A DNA stretch of 64,000 nucleotides from Linnemannia schmuckeri (GCA_029449235.1 JANATG010000007.1:930001-994000); one strand, 5' to 3'; shown: positions 22,250 to 35,000, numbered from the stretch's first letter. Notes: generated by a model from the sequence alone, not told the origin. A program made the numbers and translations.

Positions 22250-23798
22250 ATGAGACTCAGTCCCAAGCCATACTCCATCCCACCAATATCCCTCTCCACT
22301 CTTGCTACTGCCAACATCAATATTTCCTTCAACCCTAGAACCACTGTCGCCCCAATCAACATGGGCCAAGTCGATCTCGTCGAAGAGGTCACCCTCCGGA
22401 TCCAATGCGACCCCGTTAGCCCAACACCTCCCTTCAATACTAAGTCGCTAACAATCAAGAGCGGTAGTGCCGCTGTATACGATTCCTACCACAGCCCTCA
22501 ATGGCAAGTCGTCCTGACCCGCGTCGGTGGCAATGGTGACAGTCTCGACATCCAGCTTCGGTCGCCGTCGCATTCTCGTCTGCCGACCAATTTCCGGTCT
22601 GTCAATGTTATCTACCACCAGAGACACCTTGCCAGTGTTCTCTTGAACGAATCGGCGTATAGTAATTGGGGGGAATTGAAGCGTAAGTACATGTCTGTGT
22701 CCTTTGTTGTTGCGGAGAAAAAAAAGTGTTTCTTTGTGCAACATGCAACTGGCAATCACTAATTCGTGCTCCTTTTTTCCGTTGCTTTTCTCCCTTCTGG
22801 CAGTTTCGCTCCCTGTCGAGAAGGCTCTGAACGGTGAGAGGTATGAGTTTGATATCATCCTATCGACTCAACATCAGCCAACCGAGTCGCCCAAGCTGGC
22901 CCCTCTGCTGTCATCACCGTCTTTGTTGTCTTCCTCCTCGCCTTCCTCCAAATCCCTAAAGTACAAATCGACAATGAAAGGAAAGGACCTCCCATTGTCC
23001 TCCTCGCCACTATCCCGTCTTGATCCCACCCTGGTCATGATGAAAATGTTCCTCCGAGACCGCCAATCAGTCGATGTCCAGTTCCTGTTCGAAACCGAGC
23101 CTGCGCCAAGTGGTCGTGTCCCGAGTTTGTGGGCTCATCGTTTGGTCCTTTCGCGGTATCCTGCCTTGAACGCCTTAGTTCGAAGTGCTGAGTCCTGTAA
23201 GGATGGGTGTGTATTTGGGCCGGCGATGGTTCGTATGCCCCAATCGATCTCCCTGGCGGCATTCTCTTGCCTGTTATACTACCTTTATACAGGCAAGGTC
23301 CAGCTCTCGATGCGACCAGACATGTTTGTTCTGAACCAGGTCGATCTCGACTCTACGTATGTGATGCGCGAGTGCGCCCAGTCCAACACCGACGCTGTGA
23401 TGGTAAATGGTTTGTACCTGGACGATACCATGTCATCCTGTGAGCACAATTGCAAGACCATCTTCGACCGGGGAGTCGAAGACGCCGAATCGTTCTGGCC
23501 CGTAAAGGGAGTGCCCTGTCGCGACTTGCACTCCGCCGCCAAACACTTTGGAATCACCGACCTGCAAGAGATTTGTCTGGAGGGGATGGTGGAATCGATC
23601 GACGCGTCGAATGTGGTCGAGATGTTGTTCGAGTTTGGAGGTTCGTCGGCTATGGCTCGCGAGGCTGGGTTGAGTTTTATGAACGAGAACTTGTCAATCT
23701 TGTTTGCTGAGGGTCGGGATCCGTTTTTGGGGTACCGTGAGAGGGAGGAGTGTTACGTGATTATGGTTAAAGTGATGCGGTCGCTTGCAAATCGCTAG
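22250..23798 (+). CDS. BTB/POZ-domain protein, tandem copy 1
   Basis: Two exons, 22250-22682 and 22804-23798 (GTAAGT/GCAG), giving 475 aa. The N-terminal module (about 1-165) has WQVVLTRVGG...SLDIQL and ends with a YEFDIIL strand; its layout suggests a MATH-like beta-sandwich, though divergent. A Ser/Pro/Lys linker (about 170-215) leads to a BTB domain (about 226-370) with SVDVQFLFE, LWAHRLVLSRYPALNALV, and FSCLLYYLYTGKV. Next is a DLHSAAKHFGITDLQEICLEGMVESIDASNVVEMLFEFG helical segment, typical of BTB-BACK-type proteins. Family role: substrate adaptors for CUL3 ubiquitin ligases; the substrate is unknown. It is about 30% similar by eye to the next gene and shares its intron position. AATAAA lies at 23926-23931. 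The start is the first ATG of the frame. Confidence 0.88.
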
Positions 23799-24054
23799 CA
23801 GGTTGCGAGCCATAAAACTGGTGATAATGGTGGTCACTGAAACTGCCGCCCCCTTCCCTAACTTTTTTTTGGACCTAGCTGTTTTTACTTCTTGAGGATA
23901 GTAACAAAAGGCAAAAAGAAAAGAGAATAAACATTTGAGTTGTGCTTCCTACATGGGTTGGCATGAGTTACCATTGAGAAGCAAAAAGCCCTCGTGTCAA
24001 GCCTGGTCTGGCCTTTTGAGAGGCTTTCGTGATTAAGGATGATGCTTGGTGAAA

Positions 24055-24093
<39 letters not shown>

Positions 24094-24220
24094 CATCATC
24101 AAAGTAAATGACGACAAGGGTGTGTAGTTATAATAGTTGCAAGCAACGTATATGGGTGAAGACCGCTGTTTCGTTTCTTCACACTCCTTTCTTCCTTCGT
24201 TCATCCAGTCGCCTCTCACC
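23799..24220. other. intergenic between tandem BTB genes, with poly(T)
   Basis: Contains the polyadenylation signal of copy 1 and a 37-nt T run at 24057-24093. No coding sequence. Confidence 0.6.
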
Positions 24221-25554
24221 ATGCCCGACGTCCACCTATACGATGAGGCGTTATTCCATATCGCCGGCGAACCTCTGAGCGCCAGCTCTCCAGGCAACAC
24301 AATCACCATTAAGAATTTACGTCCCAAACAAAACTGCAGTTGGAGTATTGTTTTAACTCGAAAGTCAGAAACACTAAGGATTGAATTGTCGTGGTCGTCT
24401 GGTTATGACAGATACTTTAGGACGCACATCCACCCTCCTCTATTCCTCTCCATGAACTTTATTCACCATAAGCACGGAATCATAATCGCAGCTCTCGACC
24501 AGAATAGAAGTTCGAACTCACAAACTTACTGGAGTAAGTCTTAACAAACATCTGACGGTTTATTTCACTTGGGCGTGCTGAAAGCATACTTTCAGTTCGT
24601 TTAGCAACTGTGTTTTGTCATTTACCGCATGCTCTAGTGACCATCCCTATTGACAAGGCCATGCGAGGAAAAGTGTACGATTTCGAGATTGTGCTCACGA
24701 CCCAGCCTGCCCTTACGCGTACCTACAAGATGCCTCTGTCCGTCGACCCAGCGGTTAACGAGACTGATGAGTCCGCGGCAATCAAGACTGGCCCGAGCCT
24801 TTCCATCATGAAAACACTTATCGCCGACCGCCACTCTGTCGATGTCCAGTTCATCTTCACTACTGACAAGCCCTGCTCCCATGTCGGATTCTGGGCTCAC
24901 CGTTCGATCCTCTCTCGCTACAAGGCCATGGACAATCTTATTAAGACGTCACTCCAGGAGCAAGCCGCCCGAGAGGGCGATGTAGGACCACTGACTATCC
25001 GTATGGAGAAGTTCACTCTGGCAACTTTTGCCTGCCTGATCTACTACCTCTACACCGGCACCATCAAGCGCACAATAAATACCACACAGTTCACCCTCAG
25101 CCAGCAGGATGAAGCCGTCGTCGTGATCAAAGGCGAGGCCACTGGCCGCACCATGGACCGCATGATCTGGAACCCCCTAGACGCCGACTCATCCTGGAAA
25201 CTCAAGGACGTGACCTGGACCGACCTTCTCTTCATCTCAGAGCACTTTGGTGTCAAGGACCTGCGCGACGAATGTCTCCATGAGGTGGTCGAGTCGATCA
25301 AGGACTCGAATGTGGTCGAGTTGTTGTTTGAAGTCGGGTGCTTTTTTGAGAAGGTCAAGGATGCTGGGTTGGACTACTTGGCTTATAATATGGAATCGAT
25401 GTGTGATGAGGGCAAGGATCCGTTCGAGAGGTATCGGGACCGTAAGGAGTGTCACGCTATGATGCTTGATGCAATGCGGTACAAGTCTATTCCTGTTTCT
25501 CGTCGACAGAATTCTTTGACGTCCACCGTTCGCTCGCTTCAGATCTGCGATTAA
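24221..25554 (+). CDS. BTB/POZ-domain protein, tandem copy 2
   Basis: Two exons, 24221-24533 and 24638-25554 (GTAAGT/CTAG), giving 409 aa. The plan is the same as copy 1: an N-terminal beta-rich module with CSWSIVLTRKSETLRIEL, an intron at the equivalent position, then VYDFEIVLTTQP. The BTB core (about 155-275) has SVDVQFIFT, GFWAHRSILSRYKAMDNLI, and FACLIYYLYTGTI. A C-terminal block has WTDLLFISEHFGVKDLRDECLHEVVESIKDSNVVELLFEVG. The N-terminal module is shorter than in copy 1 (409 versus 475 aa in total). Probable CUL3 adaptor by family knowledge; a cullin-3 gene is about 13 kb downstream. It converges on the TATDN1 gene with 142 bp between stop codons. AATAAA lies at 25608-25613. Confidence 0.88.
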
Positions 25555-25696
25555 CCAGCAGCACGCCATTCAATGCATCTCACGCCATGTGTTCAAAAAA
25601 AATGCGGAATAAATCATAACACTCTTATTACAACTGTCTTCAGTTTCGAACTCTAGTTTCTTTAATGAATAAAAATACAGAAAAATGTCGAATTGC

Positions 25697-27225
25697 TCAC
25701 TTCTCTTCGGATCCAGCGAGTTCTTCAGGGAAAAAGACACGGAGAGAGTTCCGGTAACAGATCTCTGCCAGCTCATCAGGGTCCATGCCATACAGTTCAG
25801 AAAGCACCAATAGTACTTGCCTAATATCCCAAAATCCAATAAAACACAAATTAGTCAATGACGATAGATTAGACGTGAGACTAAAGAATAGAAATAGGCA
25901 ATTCATTACCCGATTGTGCAGGGTTCATTTCGCCCTTTGACCATGTTTCCAAACTCAAAGCGCTCCTTATGGACAGCGCGCGGTTTGTACATATCCTGTT
26001 GTTCCTTAGTCATCTTCAGATGCCTGAATGATGCGTGGGTCGGACGGATCTCACACCAGGGTCCATCTGTCTCAATCATCAGTCGGTCCAGTGGTACCTG
26101 TGCCACAGTCTGCAGGTTCTCTTCTGTCTTCAGTGAGCTATCGCATGCGAGTTTGAGCGAATCAAGGAAAAGTATTAATACCATGGACCAAAAGTTATGA
26201 AGGTGCGTGAATGAAGCGCCTTTCGCGAACACTTACCAGCCGTTAAGACTGATATACAGTCCTAGATCAACATACGTCTTCAGCTCTTCCTGGGTGCCTG
26301 TGAAAGAATGGACAATACCATGCTTGAACCGGTTGCGGTTCTCAGTGATGATCTTTGCAAAGTCGCCACCTGTGTTACGGTCATGCAAGAACATAGGCAA
26401 CCCTGTCATTTCGGCCAGTTCGAAATGACGGTGGAAGTGCTTCAGTTGTGTTTCCTTTGGACAAAAGAAGAGCCGATCGTAATCTAAACAGGTGCGAAGG
26501 AAAATGATACGTCGGGTTATGTGATCAGTTTCTCTGGAGAGAGAGTACTGTAGCGTGATAGAAAGATGGGTAGGGTACTAACCGAGACCACATTCGCCAA
26601 TGGCGACAATCTTCTTCTTGTTGACTGGGTCCAAGAGGAAGGCCTTCTGGGCCTTGACATAAGCGTCAGGCCCGCCGCGGAACTTGTCAAACTCAGCTGC
26701 ATTCCTAGGATGGCATCCGATCGTGACATACATGCTATCTGTAAATTGAAAGAGGGGTGGGTGGGGTCAGAATAGGCATGGAACGCTTTGACAAGGCAAA
26801 CTTGGTCAAGAAGATGGCAGATCACAACAGACTATAGTACCATCGTCTCTAACCAAATCGAGGGCTTGGCGACACATCTTGAGATTGCCGGCAGTGACAA
26901 TGAGACGATCTACACCAGCATTACGAGAGCGGCGCAATATCTGGGCGATGTCATCTAGAAGAGTGCGGATCAAATTGCTAATGCTAGTTGAAGCGTAGGG
27001 AAAAGACGGCATTGTAGCGTAGAATGACGTAACTAAAGCTCTTACCAGCGTGGTGGCGCGTTCCACGGTAAACGCCACGGAACATGGAATCAGTGAGGTT
27101 GATCCCGACATCTAGGTGGTTCCAACGTGCAATGGGATTTGATTAGTTATTGATATTTAGACGCGTGAGACGTAAAATCTTGGCGCGAGGAAAGAGTTTA
27201 ACTCACCCATCATTCTTGGAGCCAT
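25697..27225 (-). CDS. TATDN1: TatD-family metal-dependent deoxyribonuclease, TATDN1 type
   Basis: Seven exons on the minus strand: 27225-27207, 27111-27046, 26954-26841, 26738-26583, 26483-26237, 26137-25910, 25820-25697; they join to 317 aa. The amidohydrolase-fold landmarks of TATDN1 are present: DVGINLTDSMFRG near residue 7 (DxN where bacterial TatD has HxH, as in TATDN1), TIGCHP, GECGLDYDR, PMFLHDRN, IVHSFTGT, SLNGCSLKTEENL and MIETDGPWCEI. The C-terminal RNEPC...LSELYG...RNSLRVFFP helices are also present. Family role: Mg-dependent DNase linked to DNA fragmentation and repair. The first exon encodes only six residues and part of a seventh. The gene diverges from the thioredoxin-UBX gene across 489 bp. 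Confidence 0.95.
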
Positions 27226-27714
27226 TGTAGTAGTTGTTGAGTGTAGTGCGGTTGTGTGTAGTGAGTGTAGTAGTGATGCTTGTGTATTGCTGCAAGTTGC
27301 GCGTTTTGTTGCTGAAAATAATAAAGTGCGAAGAGGTACTTGAGCGAGCTTTTTAAATAGACCGGTGGCGACCATGAGTGATGAGCAGCAGCAAAAAGTA
27401 GGATGTTGCTGGTGTGAGTGATGGAGTTGAATGGAGTTCGGCTGGGGCCGGACTTCAGGTCCACAATGAACTTGACTACGCCACGTTTCTGTGACTCGGC
27501 TTGGTCCAAGCACCGCCCTAAAAGTTTAAAAAAAAAAAAAAGTGACCCCCTTTGCCAACGTCGTCATGCCCTCATATCGTAGCTTGGCCATGTACCATGT
27601 TAAACATCAGGCTATTGCCCTCTCTTTCACTTTTTCGTTCTTCTTTCTCTCACATACACTCTATTTTTCCCTCACGCACTCTACGCTCCGCTCCCTCACT
27701 ACTACTACGGCGCA
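27226..27714. promoter_or_regulatory. shared divergent promoter region, TATDN1 / thioredoxin-UBX
   Basis: 489 bp between divergent starts. It contains a short A run (27529-27541) and a pyrimidine-rich leader before the + strand gene (about 27615-27700). No specific binding site could be assigned. Confidence 0.45.
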
Positions 27715-28849
27715 ATGAAGACTCTCAACAACCTCACTGAATTCAACAGCCAACTCGCCGCAGCGGACTCGCGACTGGTAAACTGATTGCGAGAAGGCGA
27801 CCGAGTAGAGCAAGAATGAGTCACCCATTTCGCTCACTTCATCAACTCCAATGTAGCCTGCGTCGCTCATGTTATGAAAGTGTTTAGCTGACTTTTATTT
27901 TTCTATTAACTGCTTCATAGGTGGTGGTCGACTTTTTCGCAGAATGGTAAACGCTAATACTTCCTGTAGCACCTTTTTTTTTTGTTCATACACTACAAAG
28001 CCCATACGAAACAGCGGACGATTTACTATGCTATCTCAATTTTTGTCCGAGGATTTAGGTGTGGACCCTGCAAGACGCTGGCCCCTATCCTTGCAAATCT
28101 GGAAAAGAAGCACAAGCCAACCATCTTTGCAAAGGTGGACGTCGATAAGGCTGGAGACGTTGCAGCAAAGTACGAGGTCAAGGCCATGCCGACAATTGTT
28201 ATGATTGTCAACAAAACAGAGGTTGCCCGTGTCGTGGGCGCAGATGTGGCGCAGATTCAGAGCTTGATCAAGAAGCATGAGACCGGAGACGCATTCTCTG
28301 GCACGGGCGCAGGACAGACTTTGGGCGGCAGAGCAGGTAGCACTATCACGACGACCACAACAACAACTCAGCAACCAATTGATCCGTCCGAGATTGTGGA
28401 GGGCCCAGGAGGCAGCTGCCAGATCCAGGTCCGAATGCTAGATGGGTCTGTGATTCGGGGTAACTTTGAGCCAACGCATACGGTGCGGCAGGTACATGAT
28501 TTTGTCAAGGCAAACCTTGATGCACTTGGCGTTCAAGCTCCAGGATTTGCTTTGATGACACAGTTCCCGAGAGTGTAAGTTATCTTGTTATTACCTTATT
28601 TAACTTTTATTTCACGGAACAAAAAAAAGCTGTGGAAGCAAAAATGAACGGCATGACTGGGCGATGCTCAAAGGGACGACTTTTCGACTTCTGTCGTTTA
28701 TATCCACTTTTTTTTAGCACCTTACGCGTTATTTTCTTTTTCTCTGCATTTTTTATGTCGGGCATAGTGTGTATGAAAACGAAGCCCTCGAACAAAGTCT
28801 TGAAGCGGCCAAGCTGACTCCTCGAGCTCAATTGATTGTGCGATCATGA
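27715..28849 (+). CDS. thioredoxin-UBX domain protein
   Basis: Four exons, 27715-27777, 27921-27946, 28059-28574, 28768-28849, giving 228 aa in phase. Residues 1-105 form a classical thioredoxin fold: VVVDFFAEW leading to the redox motif WCGPC (30-34) with both cysteines, DVDKAGDVAAKYEV, and the cis-proline loop MPT (73-75). A Thr/Gly-rich linker (about 110-140, with a run of seven Thr) leads to a UBX domain (about 149-227). The UBX domain has QIQVRMLDGSVIRGNFEPTHTVRQV, the FPR loop (199-201) and the NEALEQSLEAAKLTPRAQLIV ending. Family knowledge: UBX domains bind the AAA ATPase p97/Cdc48 through FPR, so a redox-active Cdc48 cofactor is the natural inference. Known UBX proteins carry a catalytically dead UAS thioredoxin fold; an active-site CGPC version is unusual. 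The start is the only ATG in exon 1. Confidence 0.92.
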
Positions 28850-29741
28850 TCACCGTCGGGACAACTTCCTGTGAGACAGGTTAGGCGGACAGCGAGAATA
28901 GACGGATATTCGGATGAGTAAATAAAATGGAAGGAAAGGGTTCACAAACGAGGCCAGCCAGTCGTGCGTGGCCGATGCGAGAGATGAAGGGGACCAGCAG
29001 GAGCAAACATAGCCGGGATGTCATCCCGCTCAAGGCAGTATATCGTCACCTTTTGATTTGCGACTGAGGGTCTCGGACCATTTTGCGTATTTCCAGCCTT
29101 CAGTCATGACCTTAAAAAAAGTCCAGTAAGACGTAAAGGAGAAATCTACCTTTTGGAGACGTAGAGGGAGTGGTTTTGTTGAACTCTGTGGGACTGAGGG
29201 AGACAGAGGACAACACTCAAAACAAGTAAGGAAACAAAGAGAAGTGGGATTACGCGATATGATTTGGCTGTTGTTAATCCTGTGAGGTGGATCTGGACCT
29301 GGAACCCACCCCTAGCTGTTCTTCTTTCGACATGAGGGAGTGAGCATGTTTCAGGAACAGCTCTTACCCCGACAGACATCTTTAAAAAAAATTCTTCTTC
29401 CATCTCATTCTTCTTCTTCCCAGCTTACCGCAAGTCCAAGTTAAGTTGTCTGAGTCCCAGCTGGATATTATCGTGTGGTACCACTGTGACTGCGACCCTC
29501 GTCTATCTCTGGATCCCCATAGGTTTATTATATTTAAAAGGAAACGCTTCTTTTTTTTTGTTTCTCCACTTTCGTTTGTCACCCACACCCACCCCTTCTC
29601 CCCTTTCCTTCCCTTCGCACGTCTGGGTATCCGTTACTGCCTATTATCCCTCCCCCTACGTTCTTCTTCCATTTAAACTTTTTTCACATACCTCTTCCTT
29701 CACTTCCTCCTTCGTTCCTTACTCCCTGTCTACTTTCAATT
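28850..29741. other. intergenic, upstream of amino-acid permease
   Basis: About 890 bp with no recognised gene. The last 190 bp are pyrimidine-rich (about 29550-29735), resembling the leaders of other genes here. Confidence 0.55.
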
Positions 29742-31561
29742 ATGTCAGGAACCGAGTACCGCCATGGCTTCTCTGCTGACAAGCAGGAACTCGAATATGA
29801 GTACAACTCCAACGACTACTCCGACACCGTCCACCAGCTCAACGACGACCAGGAGTTCGGTGCCGTCAAGCGTGACCTCAAGTCCAGACATTTGCAGATG
29901 ATTGCCATTGGAGGAACTATCGGAACCGGTATCTTCTTGTCCTCAGGCGGATCTGTCGCCGCTGCAGGTCCCCTGGGTGCCCTGATCTCCTACACAATCG
30001 TTGGTATGTCTCCTTTATTATGCCTTTTGTACATACTAGTAAAAAAAACAAACATGGGAAAATAAGCGCAACGAGTATGCAGTACATGCAATTTCACCAA
30101 CTTTAATACCTTTATCTTTGTATCGCCCGCTCGCTACTATTTTTATCCGTTGTTGTTGTTTTAGGAACCATGGTCTTCTTCATCGTCACCAGTTTGGGTG
30201 AAATGTCAGCTTACTTACCCTTGCCCGGTGCCTTCACGACTTTTGGAGCTCGCTTTGTTGACCCCGCCCTTGGTTTCGGTTTGGGTGTCGGATACGCCTT
30301 CCAGTGGATCATTACTGTTACGATTGAGGTCACTGCCGCCGGCATGATTCTGCAGTACTGGTGGCCCCACCTTAAGATGTGGATTCCTGCCTTAGTCTTC
30401 ATTGTCTTGCTGGTCGGTATCACCCTTTTGGGAGTCAAAGCCTTTGGTGAGCTCGAGTACTGGCTCTCCATGATCAAGGTCCTCACGTGCATCGTTTTCA
30501 TCATCATTGGAATCCTGGTCGATACTGGCGCTGTTGGAGGCAGATTTATCGGAGGCGAGAACTGGCACGTTGATCAAGCCCCCATTGTCGGTAAGGACGC
30601 CCGCGAGAGGACCATAAACATCTTCACCACCTGTGTCTGGGCATTCTTCAGTTTTGGAGGCACTGAACTCATCGGTATCACCGCCGGAGAGTCGTCCAAC
30701 CCCGCCAAGGCTGTCCCCAAGGCCATTCGTCAGACTTTCTGGCGTATCTTGCTTTTCTACATCCTCTCTATCACCGTCATCGGACTTTGCATCCCCTGGA
30801 CCGACCCCAACTTGCTCAACTCTGTCTATGCCGACGTCAACGAAGCCGCCACCATTGCCCCCTTCACCATCATCTTCAAGATGGCCAACCTCCCCGGTGC
30901 CGATCATGCTATCAACGCCGTTCTGTTGACTGCCGTCTTGTCTGCTGGTCAGAGTTCCTTCTACGCCTCGACTCGTACCTTGATGGCCATGGGTCGTGAG
31001 GGCAAGATGCCCGCTATCTTTGGTCGTGTCAACAGCCGTGGTGTCCCTCTCTACTCGCTCGCCTTTGTCACCTGCATCGCTTCGATTGCCTTTGTTGCCG
31101 ATGTTGTTGGAACAGGAGTTGTCTTTGAGTGGCTCGTCAACTTGACTGGAATGTCTGCTCTCCTGACGTGGATGTCGATTTCCGTGATCCATCTCCGTTT
31201 CCGTGCTGCCTTCAAGGCTCAGGGTCGTTCCTTCTCCGAGTTGCCCTACATCGCCCCCTTGTTTCCTTACAGTTGTTACATCTCAATCGCTTTGGCTCTG
31301 ATGATTGTCTTCTTGCAGGGTTACCAGGCCGTCACTGCTGTTCCCTTTGAGGTCAAGGGCGTTGTTGCCGTCTTTGTCGGTGCCCCCGTCTTCTTTGGAA
31401 CCATCTTGGGCTGGAAGCTCTATCACAAGACTAAGATTGTCCCCTTAATGGAAGTCGATCTCGACTCTGGCCGTCCCAGCATCATCCGCAGCACCTCCAA
31501 GCTCGGCGTAAACGAGCCCAAGCCCTCGATCTGGAAGCGTATCCTGCACTTTGTCGCCTAA
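29742..31561 (+). CDS. amino-acid permease (YAT/APC family)
   Basis: Two exons, 29742-30003 and 30165-31561, giving 552 aa. A hydrophilic cytosolic N terminus (about 1-45) is followed by the family hallmark LKSRHLQMIAIGGTIGTGIFLSSGG at the start of helix 1. About twelve membrane helices follow. Other YAT signatures are MVFFIVTSLGEMSAYLPLPGAF, WAFFSFGGTELIGITAGESSNPAKAVPKAI, AVLSAGQSSFYASTRTLMAMG and a YIAPLFPY region near helix 9-10. Role: proton-coupled amino-acid uptake at the plasma membrane. The GTELIGITAGE stretch resembles general and basic-amino-acid permeases, but specificity cannot be read from sequence alone. The codon choice is strongly C-ending (GTC, ATC, CTC, GCC), as expected of a well-expressed gene. 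Confidence 0.94.
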
Positions 31562-32024
31562 ATCGAGAGAGACGGATCGTACTTTAATTCATTTTTCCTG
31601 ATTTCGTCTGGGCACGCCCATGCCACCTCACATCTTAATTCGTGTAATATACCAACATCGCATTTACTCTAAAAGTATTCTTTCGAAAACACTCTATAAA
31701 CTCTTTGGTAATCAACGCCAAAACTATCGTATTTCTTTGATATTACGCAGCAGAAAAGGATAGCATTGTAGCAAATACTGGAGGCTTGGCAATGCAGGCA
31801 AGGCAGACTTTATTCCGCCTTGTCTGTTATCTTCCGCGGACGGGCTGAAGGGTGAGCATGACGCTGTCAGAAATCGTATAAATATTGGGCAATGGGCGAA
31901 ATCGCCCTCCTTTTTTGTTTTTGTTTATTACACCGCTCCCTTACTTTCCTTGACTACTTCCATTTTTTTTTTTTTTTACTTAAGCCAGTTCACTAACAAA
32001 AAAACCCCCCATTCTCTATAAGCA
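31562..32024. other. intergenic between permease and ABC transporter
   Basis: No gene recognised. It holds the permease 3' flank and a T-rich leader (about 31905-31980) before the ABC transporter. Confidence 0.55.
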
Positions 32025-35000
32025 ATGCTACTACTATCAAACTTTGTCCACTTTGATGCGACGTCAGTCGAATTGATCCTGTCAGTCGTTGTGTTCTCAC
32101 TTTCTGTTGGCGTAGCGTACCAAAGGTTAGAGGCAATGTTATTAGTAGTTCGATGTATCTTTGACCCTTAATGGCATAGAAGTGCGTGTACTGAGTCAAC
32201 CCTTAAATTTTTGTCGTTTGTTTTTCAGGCAAAAGAGGATGAATGACAGCTCTGAGGGGAAGATTGACAACAAAGATACAGAGTCGCGACTAGAGCAACC
32301 AGCATGGGTCACAAAAACCCATGTTCGTCTGCTTCAGGCGTTGTCGTTTCTGTACCTACTGGACCTTAGTGTCATGAGCTATCGTGCCAACCATGCCGCA
32401 TCCCTCGACCACCATGTGATTCGCTCCTTGGTTTCCGCGGCACTGGCCTCCGCGGCATTTCTTCTCGAGTTATCATCACTGCAGGCAGAAACTAAGCCGC
32501 GGAGCTTTCAAGGACCTCACTGGCTTGACTTTACAACCTGCTGGACGGCATTCCTCGGGTCTTGTGTCTCGATGTCCCCTTTGTTCAGTCAAGCAGGCAC
32601 TGTTCTCTTTGCTGGCGGAGAATCCTCTCGACCGAGCTCTAAGGCAATGGTCGAAAACCTCTGGAAGTTTTCTTTCGGCGTCACTGCGGATGTGTTGCAA
32701 AGGGTGCTTATTGGTTCATTGGTCCTTCGCTTCGGACTCCTCTGCGTCATGAGTCTACTCTCCGTCGTCATTCTATCTGAACTCCTGGATCCCACCCTTC
32801 TGCACCTACCCGCAAGTTTGTTGAAGGATCCACTGGCGTCATCTCCCAACGTGAATGTGGGATTTGCAGCAGCAGATTCTTCGACCACCACCAAGGAAGA
32901 TGACGACAAGAACAGCGCAAAAAAGACACCAAAGTACGGATTTAAGTCGACTCTGCGCAAACTCGTGTTCTCGCTTAGGATGTCCTATCCGAGTGGGAAG
33001 CGCTGGCTTGAGGTCCTTTACTTTGTCAAGTTCGGGATTATGATGCTTGAGCGTGTTATTGTCTTTTATGCGCCCATGCAAACTGAGCGGATCATTCGCG
33101 CTTTTAGCCAAACTAGTCAAGGTAACGAATGAATACGTGTCTGTGAAAAAAGATAGCAATTGGTTTGGGTTATTTCCTGGAAGTTTGTGCTAATTTCTGC
33201 TACTTTTTTTACATCCTTGCTAGCTGCGGATGGATCCCCTGTGCTGTCGAAATTTGACATGGCCAGCATCATCTCCTACGTCCTGTACGACTACTTGAAA
33301 CGGTACACCAACGTCCTTACTGCCCTCACTGCCGTTGTAACCTCGCCTGTCGAAGACTATGCCCGCAACTCAATGACTCTCCGGTTCTTCGAACACGTTC
33401 ACGGCTTATCGATGGAATATCATCTCAATGCAAAGTCTGGGGAAACCATGCCGGTTTTGCGTAGCGGCGAAAGTTCAGTCATCTACGTCAACGAAATGCT
33501 TCTCTACCAGATCCTTCCTTCGATACTTGACATGATCCTGTCGCTCGCGTACTTCTGGTTCGCCTGGGGATGGAAGTATGGCCTGGTGATCGTCGTCAAC
33601 ATTGCGATCTTCATGATCATAAACAAGTATGTCACCCGCCGCAGACTCAACACCTGGAACGACTTTAGGGAATTTTCGCTTAAAGCCAGCTCGCATGCTA
33701 TGGATTCACTGCAGAACTTTGAGACGGTCAAGCATTTCACTAACGAGACATTTGAAGTCGATCGGTACCGTGCGGGGCTTGCCGGGTACAGTAAGATGAG
33801 TATGCGAACGACGATTGAGGATAGCCTACTGACGATGCCAAGGGGTCTGATATGGAGCTGGAATCTCTTTATTGGGTGTGCGCTTTGTGCGACTGAGATT
33901 GCGCAGGGAAAACGTGATCCAAGCAGCTTTATGACTTTTGTCCTTCATTCCAAGCAGCTCGAGAAGCCTGTAAGTCACCTCCCGTTTACTCTTTTTTTTT
34001 TTTTTTTTTTTTTTGTATGATCGATAAACGTTAAGAATCATTCACTTTTACTAACACCGTCAATTTCTCCGTTGTCGTCGTACCCAAATGTAGGTTGATA
34101 CTTTTGGATGGGTGTTCAGTTCGATCGAACGTCAGTTCAACTATATCGAGCAGCTCTTTAGCATTCTTGAAGCGGAGCCGACTGTCGAGGACATTCCCAA
34201 CGCCCCAACACTCATCACAAAGAACGGCGATATTGAATTTGACGATGTCAGTTTCCAGTACAGCCCCGACAAGAAGGGTCTCTCCAATATCTCCTTCAAG
34301 GTGTCACAGGGCTCAACCGTCGGTATTGTCGGCCCTACAGGAAGCGGCAAGTCCACCCTCCTCAAACTTATGTTCCGCCTCTGGGATCCCACCTCAGGAC
34401 GTATCCTGATTGACGGTCAAGACATCTCCAAGGTCACCCAGACCAGTGTCCGCGGACAGATCGGCGTCGTCCCTCAAGACACCACCTTGTTTGACGAGTC
34501 CATCCTCTATAACATCGGGTACGCCCGTCCCTCTGCGACAAGAGCTGAGATTGAGGATGCTGCCAAGGCCGCCCACGTCCATGATAACATCATGACCTTC
34601 GAGAAGGGTTACGACACCTCTGTCGGAGAACGCGGTGCCAAGTTATCAGGGGGTGAGCGACAGAGGATCGGGATCGCGAGGGTGGTTCTGAAGCAGCCGT
34701 CGATCATCCTACTAGATGAAGCGACTTCGGCTCTCGACAGTGTGACTGAGAGCGACATCCAAAAGGCCTTGCGTGCAGTGACGGAGAGCCGGACGACGTT
34801 TGTGGTCGCTCATCGTCTGAGCACAGTCATGCATGCTGACCTGATCCTGTTTATTAAGGACGGGAGGATTGTTGAGCGTGGCACCCATGAAGAGCTTATC
34901 CAGAGGGCAGTCGAGAATGATGGCAAGGGCGAGTACTACATGATGTGGAGGATACAGTCGGGCGAGAATGTGAGCCCCTGTGCCCCGACTATTGGTGATG

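Noticed and set aside
30392..31192. 266-codon minus-strand open frame opposite the permease
   Set aside because: It is the antisense shadow of a highly codon-biased gene; the composition (Gly/Asp/Val repeats) mirrors the C-ending codons, and there are no recognisable domains.
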